In this document: one piece after another, positions 52,553-62,262 of the stretch
How positions within the stretch are numbered: position 1 is the first letter of the stretch
How the letters are laid out: each line of letters opens with the position of its first letter
Source of the DNA: Alcanivorax sp. DP30
Lineage (GTDB): Bacteria > Pseudomonadota > Gammaproteobacteria > Pseudomonadales > Alcanivoracaceae
Assembly: GCF_009882945.1 (NCBI RefSeq)
Contig: NZ_WTUY01000005.1
Coordinates: 101,815-165,814 of the forward strand
Length of the DNA: 64,000 bases
Direction: 5' to 3'
Notes under the pieces: model-generated
Database searches by the model: none
What the model was told of the DNA's origin: nothing
The model's input: only the letters and a program-made list of their open reading frames with translations
Position numbers and translations under genes: made by a program

Positions 52553-53993
52553 AGTCACTCCAGTTTACCTGCCGGGTCAGGCGGCGATAGTCGAAGGTGA
52601 AGCCCGGCCAGTTGTTGGTATTTTTACCGCTGTCGGTCTTGTACCAGCTGTGGCAGCCCTTGTCCCATACGGTGTTGCGAATTTTTCGCTGCACCTCTTC
52701 GTTGAATTGGGCCTGGGTGCCTTGCCGCACTTCCATTGCCTGCAGTGATTGCTCGTCCATGGCGGCCAGGCACTGGCGGATGTAGTGAATCTGGCTTTCC
52801 AGCATGTAGATGATCGAGTTGTGGCCCAGATTGGTGTTGGGGCCGTAGAGCATGTAGAGATTGGGGAAGCCGTTCACCGTCATGCCCAGGTAGGCCTCCG
52901 CGCCGTCCTGCCAGGCCTGGTTCAGATTCTGCCCGTTTCGACCAGTGATGGTCATGGGGGTGAGGAAATCCGTGGCCTGAAAGCCAGTGCCGTAAATGAT
53001 CACATCCGCATCATGGTGGGTGCCGGTGCTATCGGTGAGCCCGGTCTTGTCCACCGACTCGATGCCGTGGTTGATCACTTCCACATGGTCCTGAACCAGC
53101 GCAGGGTAGTAATCATTGGACATGAGAATACGTTTGCAGCCCATGGGGTAGTCCGGGGTGAGCCGCTCGCGCAGGGCCGGGTCTGCCACCTGCTTTTTCA
53201 GGTGGCGCTGGAACAGCCATTCGTAGAGTTTCATGGCCTGCTGGAAGGAGGTAAAGCCCAGTGCGCGGGACTCGTTGGTGGCGTAGATGCGCAGGCGGTC
53301 CAGGGTCTGGGTGATGGGCAGCTTCTCGAGCAGCAGATGCTCGACCTTGCTGTAGGCACGGTCCGGTTTGGCAATTACATGCGCGGCGGAGCGCTGGAAC
53401 AGCATCACCTTGCCGGCCACTTTGGTTACCTCCGGCACGAACTGGATGGCACTGGCGCCGGTACCCACCACAGCCACGGTCTTGCCGGTCAGATCCACAT
53501 CGTGGTTCCAGCGGGCGCTGTGGAAGTGAGTGCCCTCGAAATCACCAATGCCGGACAGGGGCGGATACGCAGGCTGGTTCAGCTGGCCGGTGGCGGTGAT
53601 CAGTGCCTTGCATGACAGGATGTCACCGCTGGTAAGCGTCACTTCCCAGATGCCGGTGTCTTCCTGGTAACGGGCCTCTGCCACTTCGGTATTGAAACGG
53701 ATATGGCGATAAATATCGTATTTGCGTGCGCAGTACTGCTGGTAGGCAAAGATCTCTTTCTGGGGTGCAAAACGTCGGCTCCAGGGATAGTGCCGTTCAA
53801 AAGAGTAGGAATACAGGTGAGAGGGCACGTCACAGGCAGCACCGGGGTAGGTGTTGTCGCGCCAGCAGCCTCCCACATCATCAGCCTTTTCGATGATCAG
53901 AAGGTCGTCCTGGCCTTGCTCTTTAAGGCGAATAGCCATGCCCAAGCCGCCGAACCCTGCGCCAATGATGATGGCCTGATAGGTGGTTTTCAT
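52536..53993 (-). CDS. Flavin Baeyer-Villiger-type monooxygenase
   Basis: 485 residues. FAD-binding GAGFGGLG at the N-terminus, NADPH-binding VVGTGASA near 180, and the BVMO fingerprint FEGTHFHSARW just before it. Other family marks: GYP-like DNTYPGAACDVPSHLYSYSF. Inserts oxygen next to a ketone to form an ester. With the esterase and dehydrogenase it forms a compact three-gene pathway under the divergent AraC regulator. ATG 53993 from the family start. AlmA-type alkane oxidation is an alternative role. Confidence 0.9.
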   Translation of the reverse strand: MKTTYQAIIIGAGFGGLGMAIRLKEQGQDDLLIIEKADDVGGCWRDNTYPGAACDVPSHLYSYSFERHYPWSRRFAPQKEIFAYQQYCARKYDIYRHIRFNTEVAEARYQEDTGIWEVTLTSGDILSCKALITATGQLNQPAYPPLSGIGDFEGTHFHSARWNHDVDLTGKTVAVVGTGASAIQFVPEVTKVAGKVMLFQRSAAHVIAKPDRAYSKVEHLLLEKLPITQTLDRLRIYATNESRALGFTSFQQAMKLYEWLFQRHLKKQVADPALRERLTPDYPMGCKRILMSNDYYPALVQDHVEVINHGIESVDKTGLTDSTGTHHDADVIIYGTGFQATDFLTPMTITGRNGQNLNQAWQDGAEAYLGMTVNGFPNLYMLYGPNTNLGHNSIIYMLESQIHYIRQCLAAMDEQSLQAMEVRQGTQAQFNEEVQRKIRNTVWDKGCHSWYKTDSGKNTNNWPGFTFDYRRLTRQVNWSDYELVR

Positions 53994-54094
53994 GGTTATA
54001 CATCCCATTTGTCGTTATTGACCTCACTTTAGCGAGACTGGCGTGCCATGGTTATGGCATTCTGGGACAGAAAATTGTGGATATCGGACACATC

Positions 54095-55096
54095 ATGAAT
54101 GCCCTCAGAGCTATCACCAGTGTTCGCCTGCAAGTGGCTTATGGCGCTGAGCACGGCGTCCCCGTAGCGGTCAGTCTGGCCGGGTCAGGACTGGATGCGG
54201 GGGTGTTGCAGCAGGCTGATGCCACGATCGAGCCGGAGCAAGAGCTCATCGTCATCCGCAACCTGTGCGAGCATCTGGATGATCCCGTCGCCCACGGCCT
54301 GGCCATGGGCCAGCGGTACCATCTGAGCAGTTACGGTGTATGGGGATTTGCGCTGCTCAGTAGCACCACCTTCGGGGATGCGATTCGGCTTGGTCTGCGT
54401 TACCTGGGGCTCACCTTTGCGTTTCTGGATGTTCGCCTGGAGGAGCGTGGTGGTGAAGCGGTGCTGGTATTGGACGATACTGTACTGGATGAAACGGTGC
54501 GCCCCTATCTTTTGGCCAGGGATGCCAGTGCCATCATGGTGATCCAGGAAGAACTGTTCTCCCTGCGCGTCCCGCTGACCTCATTGAATATGCGATTGCC
54601 GCCACAGTCTGTTTCAAACTTTGAAACGGTGTTTGGTCGCGTGCCGGTCTTTTCCGCCGCCAGGAGTGAAGCGGCCTTTGCCCTTTCCTTGCTGGACATG
54701 CCGCTACCCCAGGCCAACAGCGTGACGGCCAGGCTCTGTGAGGAGCAGTGTCATCAGCTGTTGGTGCAGCGAAATACGCGAGGCGAAATGGCCGCCAGAT
54801 TGCGTAGACGCTTGTTGCAGCATCCCGGACACTTTCCTGATCTGGAAAGCCTGGCAGCTGAAATGCATGTGAGCAGTCGAACCTTGCGACGGCATCTTGC
54901 CAGGGAGGGGACAGGGTATCAGGAGTTACTGGATGAAGTGCGCAGGATGCTGGCGGAACAGTGGTTGGCGTTGGGTATTCTGACGCTGGAAGAAATCAGT
55001 GAGCGTCTGGGTTATTCGGAGTTATCAAATTTCATCCACGCGTTTCGCCGCTGGACCGGGCAAAGCCCGGCGCGGTTTCGCAGAGGGATTGAATGA
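54095..55096 (+). CDS. AraC-family regulator with arabinose-binding-like domain
   Basis: 333 residues. N-terminal AraC-binding-type (PF12625-like) domain (about 15-205) and C-terminal double helix-turn-helix (about 235-330: LESLAAEMHVSSRTLRRHLAREG, ISERLGYSELSNFIHAFRRWTG). Divergent from the BVMO operon by 100 bases, so probably its activator. ATG 54095 is preferred, GTG 54077 possible. Confidence 0.88.
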   Translation: MNALRAITSVRLQVAYGAEHGVPVAVSLAGSGLDAGVLQQADATIEPEQELIVIRNLCEHLDDPVAHGLAMGQRYHLSSYGVWGFALLSSTTFGDAIRLGLRYLGLTFAFLDVRLEERGGEAVLVLDDTVLDETVRPYLLARDASAIMVIQEELFSLRVPLTSLNMRLPPQSVSNFETVFGRVPVFSAARSEAAFALSLLDMPLPQANSVTARLCEEQCHQLLVQRNTRGEMAARLRRRLLQHPGHFPDLESLAAEMHVSSRTLRRHLAREGTGYQELLDEVRRMLAEQWLALGILTLEEISERLGYSELSNFIHAFRRWTGQSPARFRRGIE

Positions 55097-55212
55097 ATTT
55101 TCCCTCCCGGGGAATACAGAATGAGGGAACGTGCCTGCACGCGAAAATGCTATCTATGAGCGCACAACCATTGCGGTCACAGGCAAGCGTCTGACACTCT
55201 TGTAGTGAACAA

Positions 55213-55674
55213 TCAGGGCATGGCCGGCAGCTTCACTTCCCCTTCCTTGTCGAAGCTTAGCGGGATTGGCACGCCGGCCACACGGGCCTTGCCGACCAGT
55301 CGGTAGGTCAGGGGCTTACCTGGATCTTTCTGGATCTGCTGCAATTTCTGCAGGCTTTCCAGCAGGCTGGTGGTAATGGTGGTCTTGACGGTGGCGTCTC
55401 CCATTGCCGGCAACGTGACGCTTTCAGCTGTCAAGCCACGGCCAAACTTTTCCCCGTTAACATAGATTTCGTAGTCCATACTTTTCAGGGTAAGTTGGCG
55501 ATCATTGGGATTGCGGGCTCGCAAGGTGAGTCCCCATTCCTGTTCGAACAACGAGACCTTGTTGAGGTTAATGCCAGAGACGGACACCTCCGGTGCTTCC
55601 AGTGATCCAAGCGTCTGACAGCCCGCCAGCAATAAAAGACTGGCCAGCAGCCAGGAAGAAAGCAGAGTTTTCAT
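55213..55674 (-). CDS. LEA/WHy-domain lipoprotein
   Basis: 153 residues. Lipobox LLAGC at residues 15-19; WHy/LEA14 beta-sandwich (about 35-140, LTLRARNPNDRQLTLKSMDYEIYVNG). Such proteins are linked to desiccation or hypo-osmotic stress protection in the envelope. Stands alone. Confidence 0.85.
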   Translation of the reverse strand: MKTLLSSWLLASLLLLAGCQTLGSLEAPEVSVSGINLNKVSLFEQEWGLTLRARNPNDRQLTLKSMDYEIYVNGEKFGRGLTAESVTLPAMGDATVKTTITTSLLESLQKLQQIQKDPGKPLTYRLVGKARVAGVPIPLSFDKEGEVKLPAMP

Positions 55675-56059
55675 GGGGATTCCGTTGCAAAGTGTTCCGG
55701 GGTTGGAGCAGAGAATAACCGGAAGGTTCCGTTTCGGAAAAGCTGGGTGCAGAAAGAATGCGTTTCAGGCTGCAACGTGATGCGGAGATAAGTGCATGCC
55801 GGACGGCCCGGACTCCTGTCGCGCCACCGCGCCCTGTAAAGGGCGCGCATGGCGCGGCGTCTGACCGGGCCGCCGGCACGGTGTCGATATGCACTACCGA
55901 CCTTTTGATAATGGTACTGTTGTGGAGGTTGTGGCAAGAGGCAATTGTCGCAATTATGTATCTGCCGATGGATGGTGCAGGGATCACGCTGAGAGGCGTG
56001 CAACAGTTAATGCCATGAAGCTGTGGTAGATTCTGCAAAAAACATTGTGAGAGGGAAGA
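55675..56059. other. Intergenic region before the TPR operon
   Basis: 385 bases. A perfect CGCGCCC / GGGCGCG stem with TGTAAA loop lies at 55828-55847 without a T-run. Otherwise only the divergent promoters are expected; no gene seen. Confidence 0.45.
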
Positions 56060-56557
56060 ATGCGCTGTGTCGTCATGGTGCTTCTGTTGCTGGCGTTTAC
56101 CCCGCTACAGAGTGCAGAGCTGGACAAGGATCTGGCAGATTTCAAACGAGAAGTGCTGGAAGTCAACAAACGCCTGTTACTGCTGGAGGAGGAATTGCTG
56201 TTTCCTGCGGATACCCAGGTGGGCATTTATGTGTCGCTGGATGTCGGGCACTTTTTCGAGCCGGACAGCATTACCCTTGAAATGGATGGCGAAGTGATTG
56301 CCAGCCATTTGTATACCGAAAAAGAGGTGAGGGCGTTACGCAATGGTGCGGTGCAGCGTCTGGCCGTGGCCAATGTCAAAAACGGTGGCCACGAGCTGGT
56401 AGCGTTTGTGACCGGTGATGGTCCCCAGGGCACGGAAATACGCCGTGGGGTGAATGGTCAGTTCGAGAAAGGCCATGGTCGCCACTTTGTGCAGCTGCAT
56501 ATTGAAGATGACAGTGCCAAGCAGCAGCCCCGATTTCGTTTTCGTGATTGGCGTTAA
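56060..56557 (+). CDS. Exported protein, first gene of a TPR operon, unknown
   Basis: 165 residues: signal peptide (MRCVVMVLLLLAFTPLQSA), a coiled coil (DKDLADFKREVLEVNKRLLLLEEEL), then a beta-rich domain (about 50-130) with VGIYVSLDVGHFFEPDSITL and HELVAFVTGDGP, and a basic C-terminus. Looks like an Ig-like fold carrier or adaptor in the periplasm. GAGGGAAG lies before ATG 56060. Three bases separate it from the TPR gene. Confidence 0.75.
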   Translation: MRCVVMVLLLLAFTPLQSAELDKDLADFKREVLEVNKRLLLLEEELLFPADTQVGIYVSLDVGHFFEPDSITLEMDGEVIASHLYTEKEVRALRNGAVQRLAVANVKNGGHELVAFVTGDGPQGTEIRRGVNGQFEKGHGRHFVQLHIEDDSAKQQPRFRFRDWR

Positions 56558-56560
56558 TCC

Positions 56561-58432
56561 ATGCGCATATTGCTGTTCTGCTTGAGTCTGTTGCTGGCGT
56601 CCCACACCTGGGGACGTCTGGATCAGGCGCACCAGGTGCAGGAGCCCGCTTATGGTGAAGTGGCTTATCTGTACCTGCAGGGTGAATATTTTGCCGCGCT
56701 GACCCGAGCGCAGATGGCCCTGGAGCGTGGTGAGGTGACGCATCACCGTGCCGATCTTCAAGTGCTGTTGGGGGCCATGTACAGCGCCTATGGCATGCCG
56801 GAGGATGCGCAAAAGGTGTTCAGCACCCTGTTGGATACCCAGGTCAGTGACTCTGTGGCACAGCGTGCCTGGATTCATCTTGCGGGTCTTTTCTACCGTC
56901 AGGGGAAGTACCGGGAGGCGTTACAGACGCTGGACGAGCAGATCGGCGAGCCTCCCTCGGAGCTGGCTGAAACCTATCACAGTCTGCGCGCCAAAATCCT
57001 GATGCGGCTTGGCCGTTATGAAGAGGCGGCGGAATCCCTGGATGCCTTTGCCGCCGATCATCCCCTGAATGCCTATCTGCGTTACAACCTGGCGATCAGC
57101 TGGATCAATGGTGAGCATCCCTCGCTGGGGCAGGAGTGGCTGTGGCAGCTGGCCAACTTGCCACCGGGGGAAGCGGAAACCGATGCCATCAAGGACAAGG
57201 CCATGCTGGCCCTGGCCATCTACATGTTGCGCAGTGAACAGGAACCCCGTGCGTTGCAATTGCTGTCCGCGGCCAGGGCAGACGGTCCTTTCGCGGATGA
57301 GTCCATGATGCTCTACGCCCGGGCCCTGCTGATAGAAAACCAGCCATCTCGTGCGTTGCCGGTGCTACGGCGCCTGGATGAGATGTCGATTCAGCGGCGC
57401 GCGGTGCAGGAAGCACAACTGGCCATTCCCATCCTCTATGACCAGCTGGGTCACCAGAGCCAGGCGAAGGTTGGTTTCGAGACGGCCATTGCGCGGTTCT
57501 CCTCGCTGGATGCATATCTGGTGGATCTCGAGGCACGCATTGCCAGTGGCGAGTGGTTCAGCGCCATGGTGGGCGAGCCACAATGGTCTACCGCCATGGA
57601 TCCCGTGCCCCGGTTTTTGCCACAACGGGTGAGCAGCTTTCCCACTTTCTACACTTGGTTCGCCACTGCCGGTTTTCAGCAAGGCTGGAATCAATATCAC
57701 GAGCTGATGCGTCAGCAGAATCTTTTGGCGCTCTGGCAACAGAAGATGCCGGCACTGGATACGCTGCTCCATGCCCAGGAAAACAAACAGAAAGCCATGC
57801 GTCCGCAGGCGAAGGCCTTACTCAAACAGTTATCGAACCAGAATTTTCAGGGGCAATTGGGCCGTCTTGGGCGACAGTTCGATGAAGCGGTGGATGATCA
57901 GGATCCGCTGCCGTTTGCGACCGAAGAGGAGCGTCGCCTGTGGCAGGCTCAGCAGGAAGCCCGAGACCTGACCGGAGGCTGGGGAGAAATGGCCCGCCCG
58001 GACATGATTGAAAAACTGGATTTCTATCGGGGCCTACTGCTTTGGGAGATGCAGGAAGATATTGTTCCCCGGCAGTGGCAACGTGAGAGAGAATTGAATG
58101 ATATCCAGCAGCTGCTGGAAAAAAATCGCGATCTGCGGACCCGGGTGCTGTATGCGGCGAACCGGGTCGATCGGCTGGAACATTTCAGCAAGGAGCTTCC
58201 GGAATTACAGCGCATGCTGGCTGACCTGCAACAGCGTGGTGAGGTATTGATGCGGCGGCAGCAGTATGGCTTGCAGGCGGCAGCTTTTGAGCAGATCACG
58301 CGTACCCGAAACCGGCTCAAGCGCTTCTCGGCAACGGCCCATGAGGGCCTGGCGGATCTGGTCTATCGTTCACTGAGAGAAAGCCGGCCGCAGCGATCCT
58401 CCGCACCGGTGCCGGATGGAGTGAGCCCATGA
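56561..58432 (+). CDS. Periplasmic TPR-repeat protein, unknown
   Basis: 623 residues with a signal peptide and a superhelix of TPR repeats in the N-terminal two thirds (for example AQKVFSTLLDTQVSDS, YREALQTLDEQIGEP, GRYEEAAESLDAFAADHP), and a coiled-coil-rich C-terminal third (about 480-600, DIQQLLEKNRDLRTRV). Likely scaffold for an envelope machine; no known family assigned. Its stop codon overlaps the next start (ATGA). Confidence 0.82.
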   Translation: MRILLFCLSLLLASHTWGRLDQAHQVQEPAYGEVAYLYLQGEYFAALTRAQMALERGEVTHHRADLQVLLGAMYSAYGMPEDAQKVFSTLLDTQVSDSVAQRAWIHLAGLFYRQGKYREALQTLDEQIGEPPSELAETYHSLRAKILMRLGRYEEAAESLDAFAADHPLNAYLRYNLAISWINGEHPSLGQEWLWQLANLPPGEAETDAIKDKAMLALAIYMLRSEQEPRALQLLSAARADGPFADESMMLYARALLIENQPSRALPVLRRLDEMSIQRRAVQEAQLAIPILYDQLGHQSQAKVGFETAIARFSSLDAYLVDLEARIASGEWFSAMVGEPQWSTAMDPVPRFLPQRVSSFPTFYTWFATAGFQQGWNQYHELMRQQNLLALWQQKMPALDTLLHAQENKQKAMRPQAKALLKQLSNQNFQGQLGRLGRQFDEAVDDQDPLPFATEEERRLWQAQQEARDLTGGWGEMARPDMIEKLDFYRGLLLWEMQEDIVPRQWQRERELNDIQQLLEKNRDLRTRVLYAANRVDRLEHFSKELPELQRMLADLQQRGEVLMRRQQYGLQAAAFEQITRTRNRLKRFSATAHEGLADLVYRSLRESRPQRSSAPVPDGVSP

Positions 58433-59085
58433 CCTCCCAGTTACAGAATTCACTTAGCTATCAGGGTGAGGCATTCGAGGTCCGTGAAGGATTGTTCTCC
58501 CCTTGGGAACACGGCATTAGTCCCGGGTCGGATAGCAGTGGCTGCTGGCGTGGCTATGTGGCTTTTTATGCCATCCGGGACGGGCAGCTTGTCCTGACGA
58601 ATTTGTCCCTGGCCGACCCTGAGCAGCCGCTTGCCTTTGATGAGGATGGCAACGAAATCCAGCAGCGAGCCAGTTACCCCGCGCTGAATGGTGTTGCTGC
58701 CATTCGGGATACGGCTTTCATGGAAGGAAACTGGCACTATCGAGAGGTGGATCTGCCGCTGGACTACAGCGGTACCCTGACGTTGTGCCGTCTGCCGCGA
58801 CATCTGGATGTGCCTGACTACTGGGAGGGCCTGGATAATCCCGATGAAGAGGACTTCGAGCATGTGCTGCGGCTGACGCTTGAAAAGGGTCGGGTCATCG
58901 CTGAAGAAGTCGTGCGTGTTCCGCAGGATAGGCCGCAGGATGAGTCATCCGTTAGCCAGTTTTTCGAGCCGGCCCCCGTGGACCTTGATGCCTTGCCGCA
59001 AGTGAATCATGGCACAGCGGACCTGGACGAAGATTTTCTCAAGGAGTGGGGCGACTTCCTGTTGCCTGACGACGACAAGAAATAG
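58429..59085 (+). CDS. Third gene of the TPR operon, unknown
   Basis: 218 residues, acidic, no signal peptide or membrane helix. N-terminal beta-rich part (YQGEAFEVREGLFSPWEHG, GYVAFYAIRDGQLVLTNLSL) and an acidic C-terminus (GTADLDEDFLKEWGDFLLPDDDKK). No family recognised. Being cytoplasmic, it contrasts with its two exported partners. Translation is coupled by the ATGA overlap. Confidence 0.78.
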   Translation: MTSQLQNSLSYQGEAFEVREGLFSPWEHGISPGSDSSGCWRGYVAFYAIRDGQLVLTNLSLADPEQPLAFDEDGNEIQQRASYPALNGVAAIRDTAFMEGNWHYREVDLPLDYSGTLTLCRLPRHLDVPDYWEGLDNPDEEDFEHVLRLTLEKGRVIAEEVVRVPQDRPQDESSVSQFFEPAPVDLDALPQVNHGTADLDEDFLKEWGDFLLPDDDKK

Positions 59086-59132
59086 CGGCTTTTCGGTTTG
59101 GGCTTTTTTCCGGTGCGCCTTCATCCCGGTTG

Positions 59133-60101
59133 CTATTGCCCTGGTGCCAGGTCGTTGGAGTAATGCACCGCTCCCTGTTGGTCGATAATGATCACCGAGG
59201 TGTTGGGTAAACGATTGATCAGTGCCAAACCCTTTTCCCTGCCAAGCACAAACACACTGGTTGAGAGTGCATCGGCATCTACACTTTTCTCCGCAAGTAC
59301 TGTCACGCTGACCAGCTCCCCGGCGCTTTTGCCGGTTTGCGGTGAAATAATGTGATGAATGCGCTCCCCGTTATCCATGAAGTAACGCTGGTAATCTCCG
59401 GAGGTGGACATGGCCGTGTCCCTGAGTGGCAGTCTCATGGCGATGGCCTTGCGATTGCGGGGGTGCTGGATGCCCACGCCCCAGGGGCGCCCACGATGAT
59501 CGCCCAGCACATAACTGTCTCCTCCCAACGATAACCAGGCTTGTTCGATACCGGCTTGCTGAAGCAGGGCGATGCCCTGGTCAATGGCGTATCCCTTGGC
59601 GATGCCGCCCAGATCAATGACCGTGCCCGGGTCGGTGAAGCGCACTTGATGATCCGGCAGCAACTGGATATTGCGGGCATCAATGTGGCTGGTGGCGCGT
59701 TTCAGGGTGTCATCATCCGGCGCCTTGCCTTCGCGATAATCGTAAAGATGACCGGCGCTGGCGAAGCTGATATCAAAGGCGCCCTCAGTGATCTGGAAAT
59801 AGTGGCGGGATTTTTCCAGCAGGGCATAGAGCTCAGCGCTGACCGTTTGTGGTGTTTTCGAAGCTTTACGATTCAACGTGGCCAGTTCACTGTCGTCGAT
59901 CCAGGGCGAGAGGCGCTGATTCAGGCGTGACATCTCCGCTTCCAGGGCCGCAAACAACGGGCTGGCATCCTGTTCAGACCAAAGCGTGACACTGGCGCGG
60001 GTGCCCATCACCTCCCACTGGTGTTGTTGCCATTCGGCCCTTGCCGGCGAGGGCAGGAGGCAGGGGAGAAGCACGAGGCTCAATAAAAAGGGGCGCAACA
60101 T
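59133..60101 (-). CDS. apbE: FAD:protein FMN transferase
   Basis: 322 residues with a Sec signal peptide (cleavage near ARA-E). ApbE motifs: MGTRASVTLW, DPGTVIDLGGIAKGYAID, GGDSYVLG, HHIISPQTG, and the metal-binding SVDADALST. Attaches FMN covalently to periplasm-facing proteins such as NqrB/NqrC or RnfG. No Rnf/Nqr genes are in the window. ATG 60101 is preferred. No lipobox. Confidence 0.93.
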   Translation of the reverse strand: MLRPFLLSLVLLPCLLPSPARAEWQQHQWEVMGTRASVTLWSEQDASPLFAALEAEMSRLNQRLSPWIDDSELATLNRKASKTPQTVSAELYALLEKSRHYFQITEGAFDISFASAGHLYDYREGKAPDDDTLKRATSHIDARNIQLLPDHQVRFTDPGTVIDLGGIAKGYAIDQGIALLQQAGIEQAWLSLGGDSYVLGDHRGRPWGVGIQHPRNRKAIAMRLPLRDTAMSTSGDYQRYFMDNGERIHHIISPQTGKSAGELVSVTVLAEKSVDADALSTSVFVLGREKGLALINRLPNTSVIIIDQQGAVHYSNDLAPGQ

Positions 60102-60235
60102 GGCAGGCTCCGGCTTGAGAACAGCAGGCAGTGTAGACATAGCGAACGGATCCCGTCACCCGCCATGGTGCAAAACTGGTATCGGCTCAGCATTTAGGCT
60201 ACAAGTGAGAGCAATTCCCTGGTACAGATTTTTTC

Positions 60236-61099
60236 ATGGCTCACGGACCGTCAGGTACAGCCCCGATTGACTGGCCCGCCCTGGTGTTTGATCCCGCTTT
60301 CATGGCGGGACTGGAACGCATGGCGGCCCGCCGCTTTGTGCAGCCGGTGCTGGCGGAAGAAGCCTGTACCGCCATGCTGGAAGCCCTCAGCGAACATGAC
60401 TGGGCGTCGCTGCAATCGTTTACTGGCAAAAGTTCTCCGTCAACCTTCGCCTATGCCGTGGCCGGTCGCGCCATGGAAGACTTTGCCCGTCGCAGGTTCG
60501 GGCGTCCACGGCCGCCCCAGTGGCTGCTGGCCATGGGGCAGGGCTGGGTCAAGCTATGGCGCATGCTGTGCCTGGAACGCCAATGGCCGGAAACCATCAA
60601 AACTCGCCTGGCCACGGAGTTTCGCGATGGCCTGATCAGTGATGCCATTCGTGAGATCAAGCAACGCATCCCCCGCTGTGGAGAGCCTGGATTCTCGGAG
60701 TGCTGCGTCACGGAACTGGGGCTCGACACCTTGCCGGATGACAGAGGTGGGTCACTGGATGCCAGTTTTCAAAAGGCGCAGCGGGAGCAGGCGCTTGCGT
60801 TGATGGCGACGTTGCTGAACGCCAATCCGGGTGAGGCAGATCGGTCGTCTTGTCCGTCCAATGAAGAACAGGCGCTTGCCGGATTGGCCGCATCGCTTTC
60901 CCTGTCCGAGGACGACCGTCTGCTGCTGGCGCTGCATTACGAGGACGGGCTGGCCAGCCGGCGCATTGCCGAACTGACCGGCAGCAGTGCGGCCACGGTG
61001 CAGCGCCGTTTGCAGGGATTGCGCCAGCGCCTGCAGACGGCACTGGCGGACATGGGCATGACAGATGACGGGGAGGCAACGGTTGAAAACGGACAATGA
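60236..61099 (+). CDS. Sigma-70-like (ECF) RNA polymerase sigma factor
   Basis: 287 residues. Region 2-like segment near 60-95 (SPSTFAYAVAGRAMEDFARRRFG) and region 4 helix-turn-helix near 235-270 (EDGLASRRIAELTGSSAATVQRRL). Longer than typical ECF factors by an acidic linker. Overlaps the next gene by 17 bases if that gene starts at TTG 61083. Partner anti-sigma factor and VWA lipoprotein follow. Confidence 0.78.
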   Translation: MAHGPSGTAPIDWPALVFDPAFMAGLERMAARRFVQPVLAEEACTAMLEALSEHDWASLQSFTGKSSPSTFAYAVAGRAMEDFARRRFGRPRPPQWLLAMGQGWVKLWRMLCLERQWPETIKTRLATEFRDGLISDAIREIKQRIPRCGEPGFSECCVTELGLDTLPDDRGGSLDASFQKAQREQALALMATLLNANPGEADRSSCPSNEEQALAGLAASLSLSEDDRLLLALHYEDGLASRRIAELTGSSAATVQRRLQGLRQRLQTALADMGMTDDGEATVENGQ

Positions 61100-62009
61100 A
61101 AACGCGTTGATGCAGTCCCTGAGGATGTCGGCGACACCCTCCGGTGAGCTGTTGTCCTTGCCGCTGTTCAAGGGTTTTGCCAGCGAGGATGAAATTCTTG
61201 CGGCCTGGCAGGATGGGGCGTTGAGTACCGCGCAGGAAACGGCGCTCAAGGCGGCCCTTGCCAGCAGTAACAGTCTGCGCCAGCAGTGGCTGGCGCTGTC
61301 AGCGGCGGTACCGAAAACCACCCATGGTGCCGTCTGGCACGGCCTGTTCCGCTGGCACTGGGCCACCATCGGCATGACGGCGAGTGTGGCATTGGTGGGG
61401 GTGCTGTTGTTCCGCCAGGGGCAGCTGCCAATGATGTCTGGCGACAGCGTGGCCATGCAGGAGCCCATGGCGGAAATATCCATGAATGAGGCGGATGTTG
61501 CGTTCAGTGATGCGCTTGTCGCGCCGAAGGCAAAGGCGCTTGGCGAGTCCCTGGAAAAACGCCAGCTGACGACCAATGAAGCCATGTCATCCGGCGCAGA
61601 AGGGTTCAGAGAGGAAGGTGCCGAGGTGGCGAGTGCTCCGCCCATGGCAGATCAGGCCCGGGCACCGGCCAGATCTCAGCCCGGACCGGTGGCGGTAGCG
61701 CCGCCGGGGCTACCGTCGGCCGCACGCCTGGCTGCGCCATCCGCCCCCGATTGGCAAACCTATCTGCAGGTCTACCGGGGCCAACAGGATGCCGCCGACG
61801 GTCATGACATGGCCCGGCTGGCCCGGGCTGCCTTGGCGGTTCAGGCCAGTCAGTGCGCCCCTGAGGATGTGGTTACCCTGAAGCAGGTATTCCGGATGTT
61901 GGCGCAGCGTTATCCGCAAGCCCTTGGCCCGATGGCGCCGGACAACGAAGCCGGTTGGTGTGAGCTGGGCGAAGTGTTGGAGCGCAAGGCCGAAGAGTTG
62001 CTCCAGTAA
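61083..62009 (+). CDS. Probable membrane anti-sigma factor, TTG start
   Basis: 308 residues. Cytoplasmic N-terminal part (about 1-85) with helices, a single transmembrane helix (about 93-110, TIGMTASVALVGVLLFR) and a long Pro/Ala-rich periplasmic part (about 165-225) ending in a compact helical domain. TTG 61083 follows GGGGAGG by six bases; ATG 61065 has no box. Expected to hold the sigma factor inactive. No zinc-binding HxxxCxxC motif. Confidence 0.72.
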   Translation: MKTDNENALMQSLRMSATPSGELLSLPLFKGFASEDEILAAWQDGALSTAQETALKAALASSNSLRQQWLALSAAVPKTTHGAVWHGLFRWHWATIGMTASVALVGVLLFRQGQLPMMSGDSVAMQEPMAEISMNEADVAFSDALVAPKAKALGESLEKRQLTTNEAMSSGAEGFREEGAEVASAPPMADQARAPARSQPGPVAVAPPGLPSAARLAAPSAPDWQTYLQVYRGQQDAADGHDMARLARAALAVQASQCAPEDVVTLKQVFRMLAQRYPQALGPMAPDNEAGWCELGEVLERKAEELLQ

Positions 62010-62262
62010 GGCCGGTCTTCATATCAGTTGTGGCAGCGCCTTTTGATGGAGGGGAAAGCCAAAACCTGCTGCCGGAAAGCCTTTACGATTTTCTCTCTGC
62101 GGTTCGCGACTATCAGTCACCCGGCCCTTGGCATGCAGTGATCTGTTGCCGACCAGGAAGCGCCGTAAGACCCTCTTCGCACTTTTCTGAAAAAAACCTG
62201 AGGCAGATTCTGGTCCTGTCCGTCTTACCTCCATGAAGGATAAAAAACCCCAGGAGGTAACC

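Noticed and set aside
52536..53993. AlmA long-chain alkane hydroxylase
   Set aside because: Kept only as an alternative: the BVMO fingerprint and the esterase/dehydrogenase neighbours favour a Baeyer-Villiger role.
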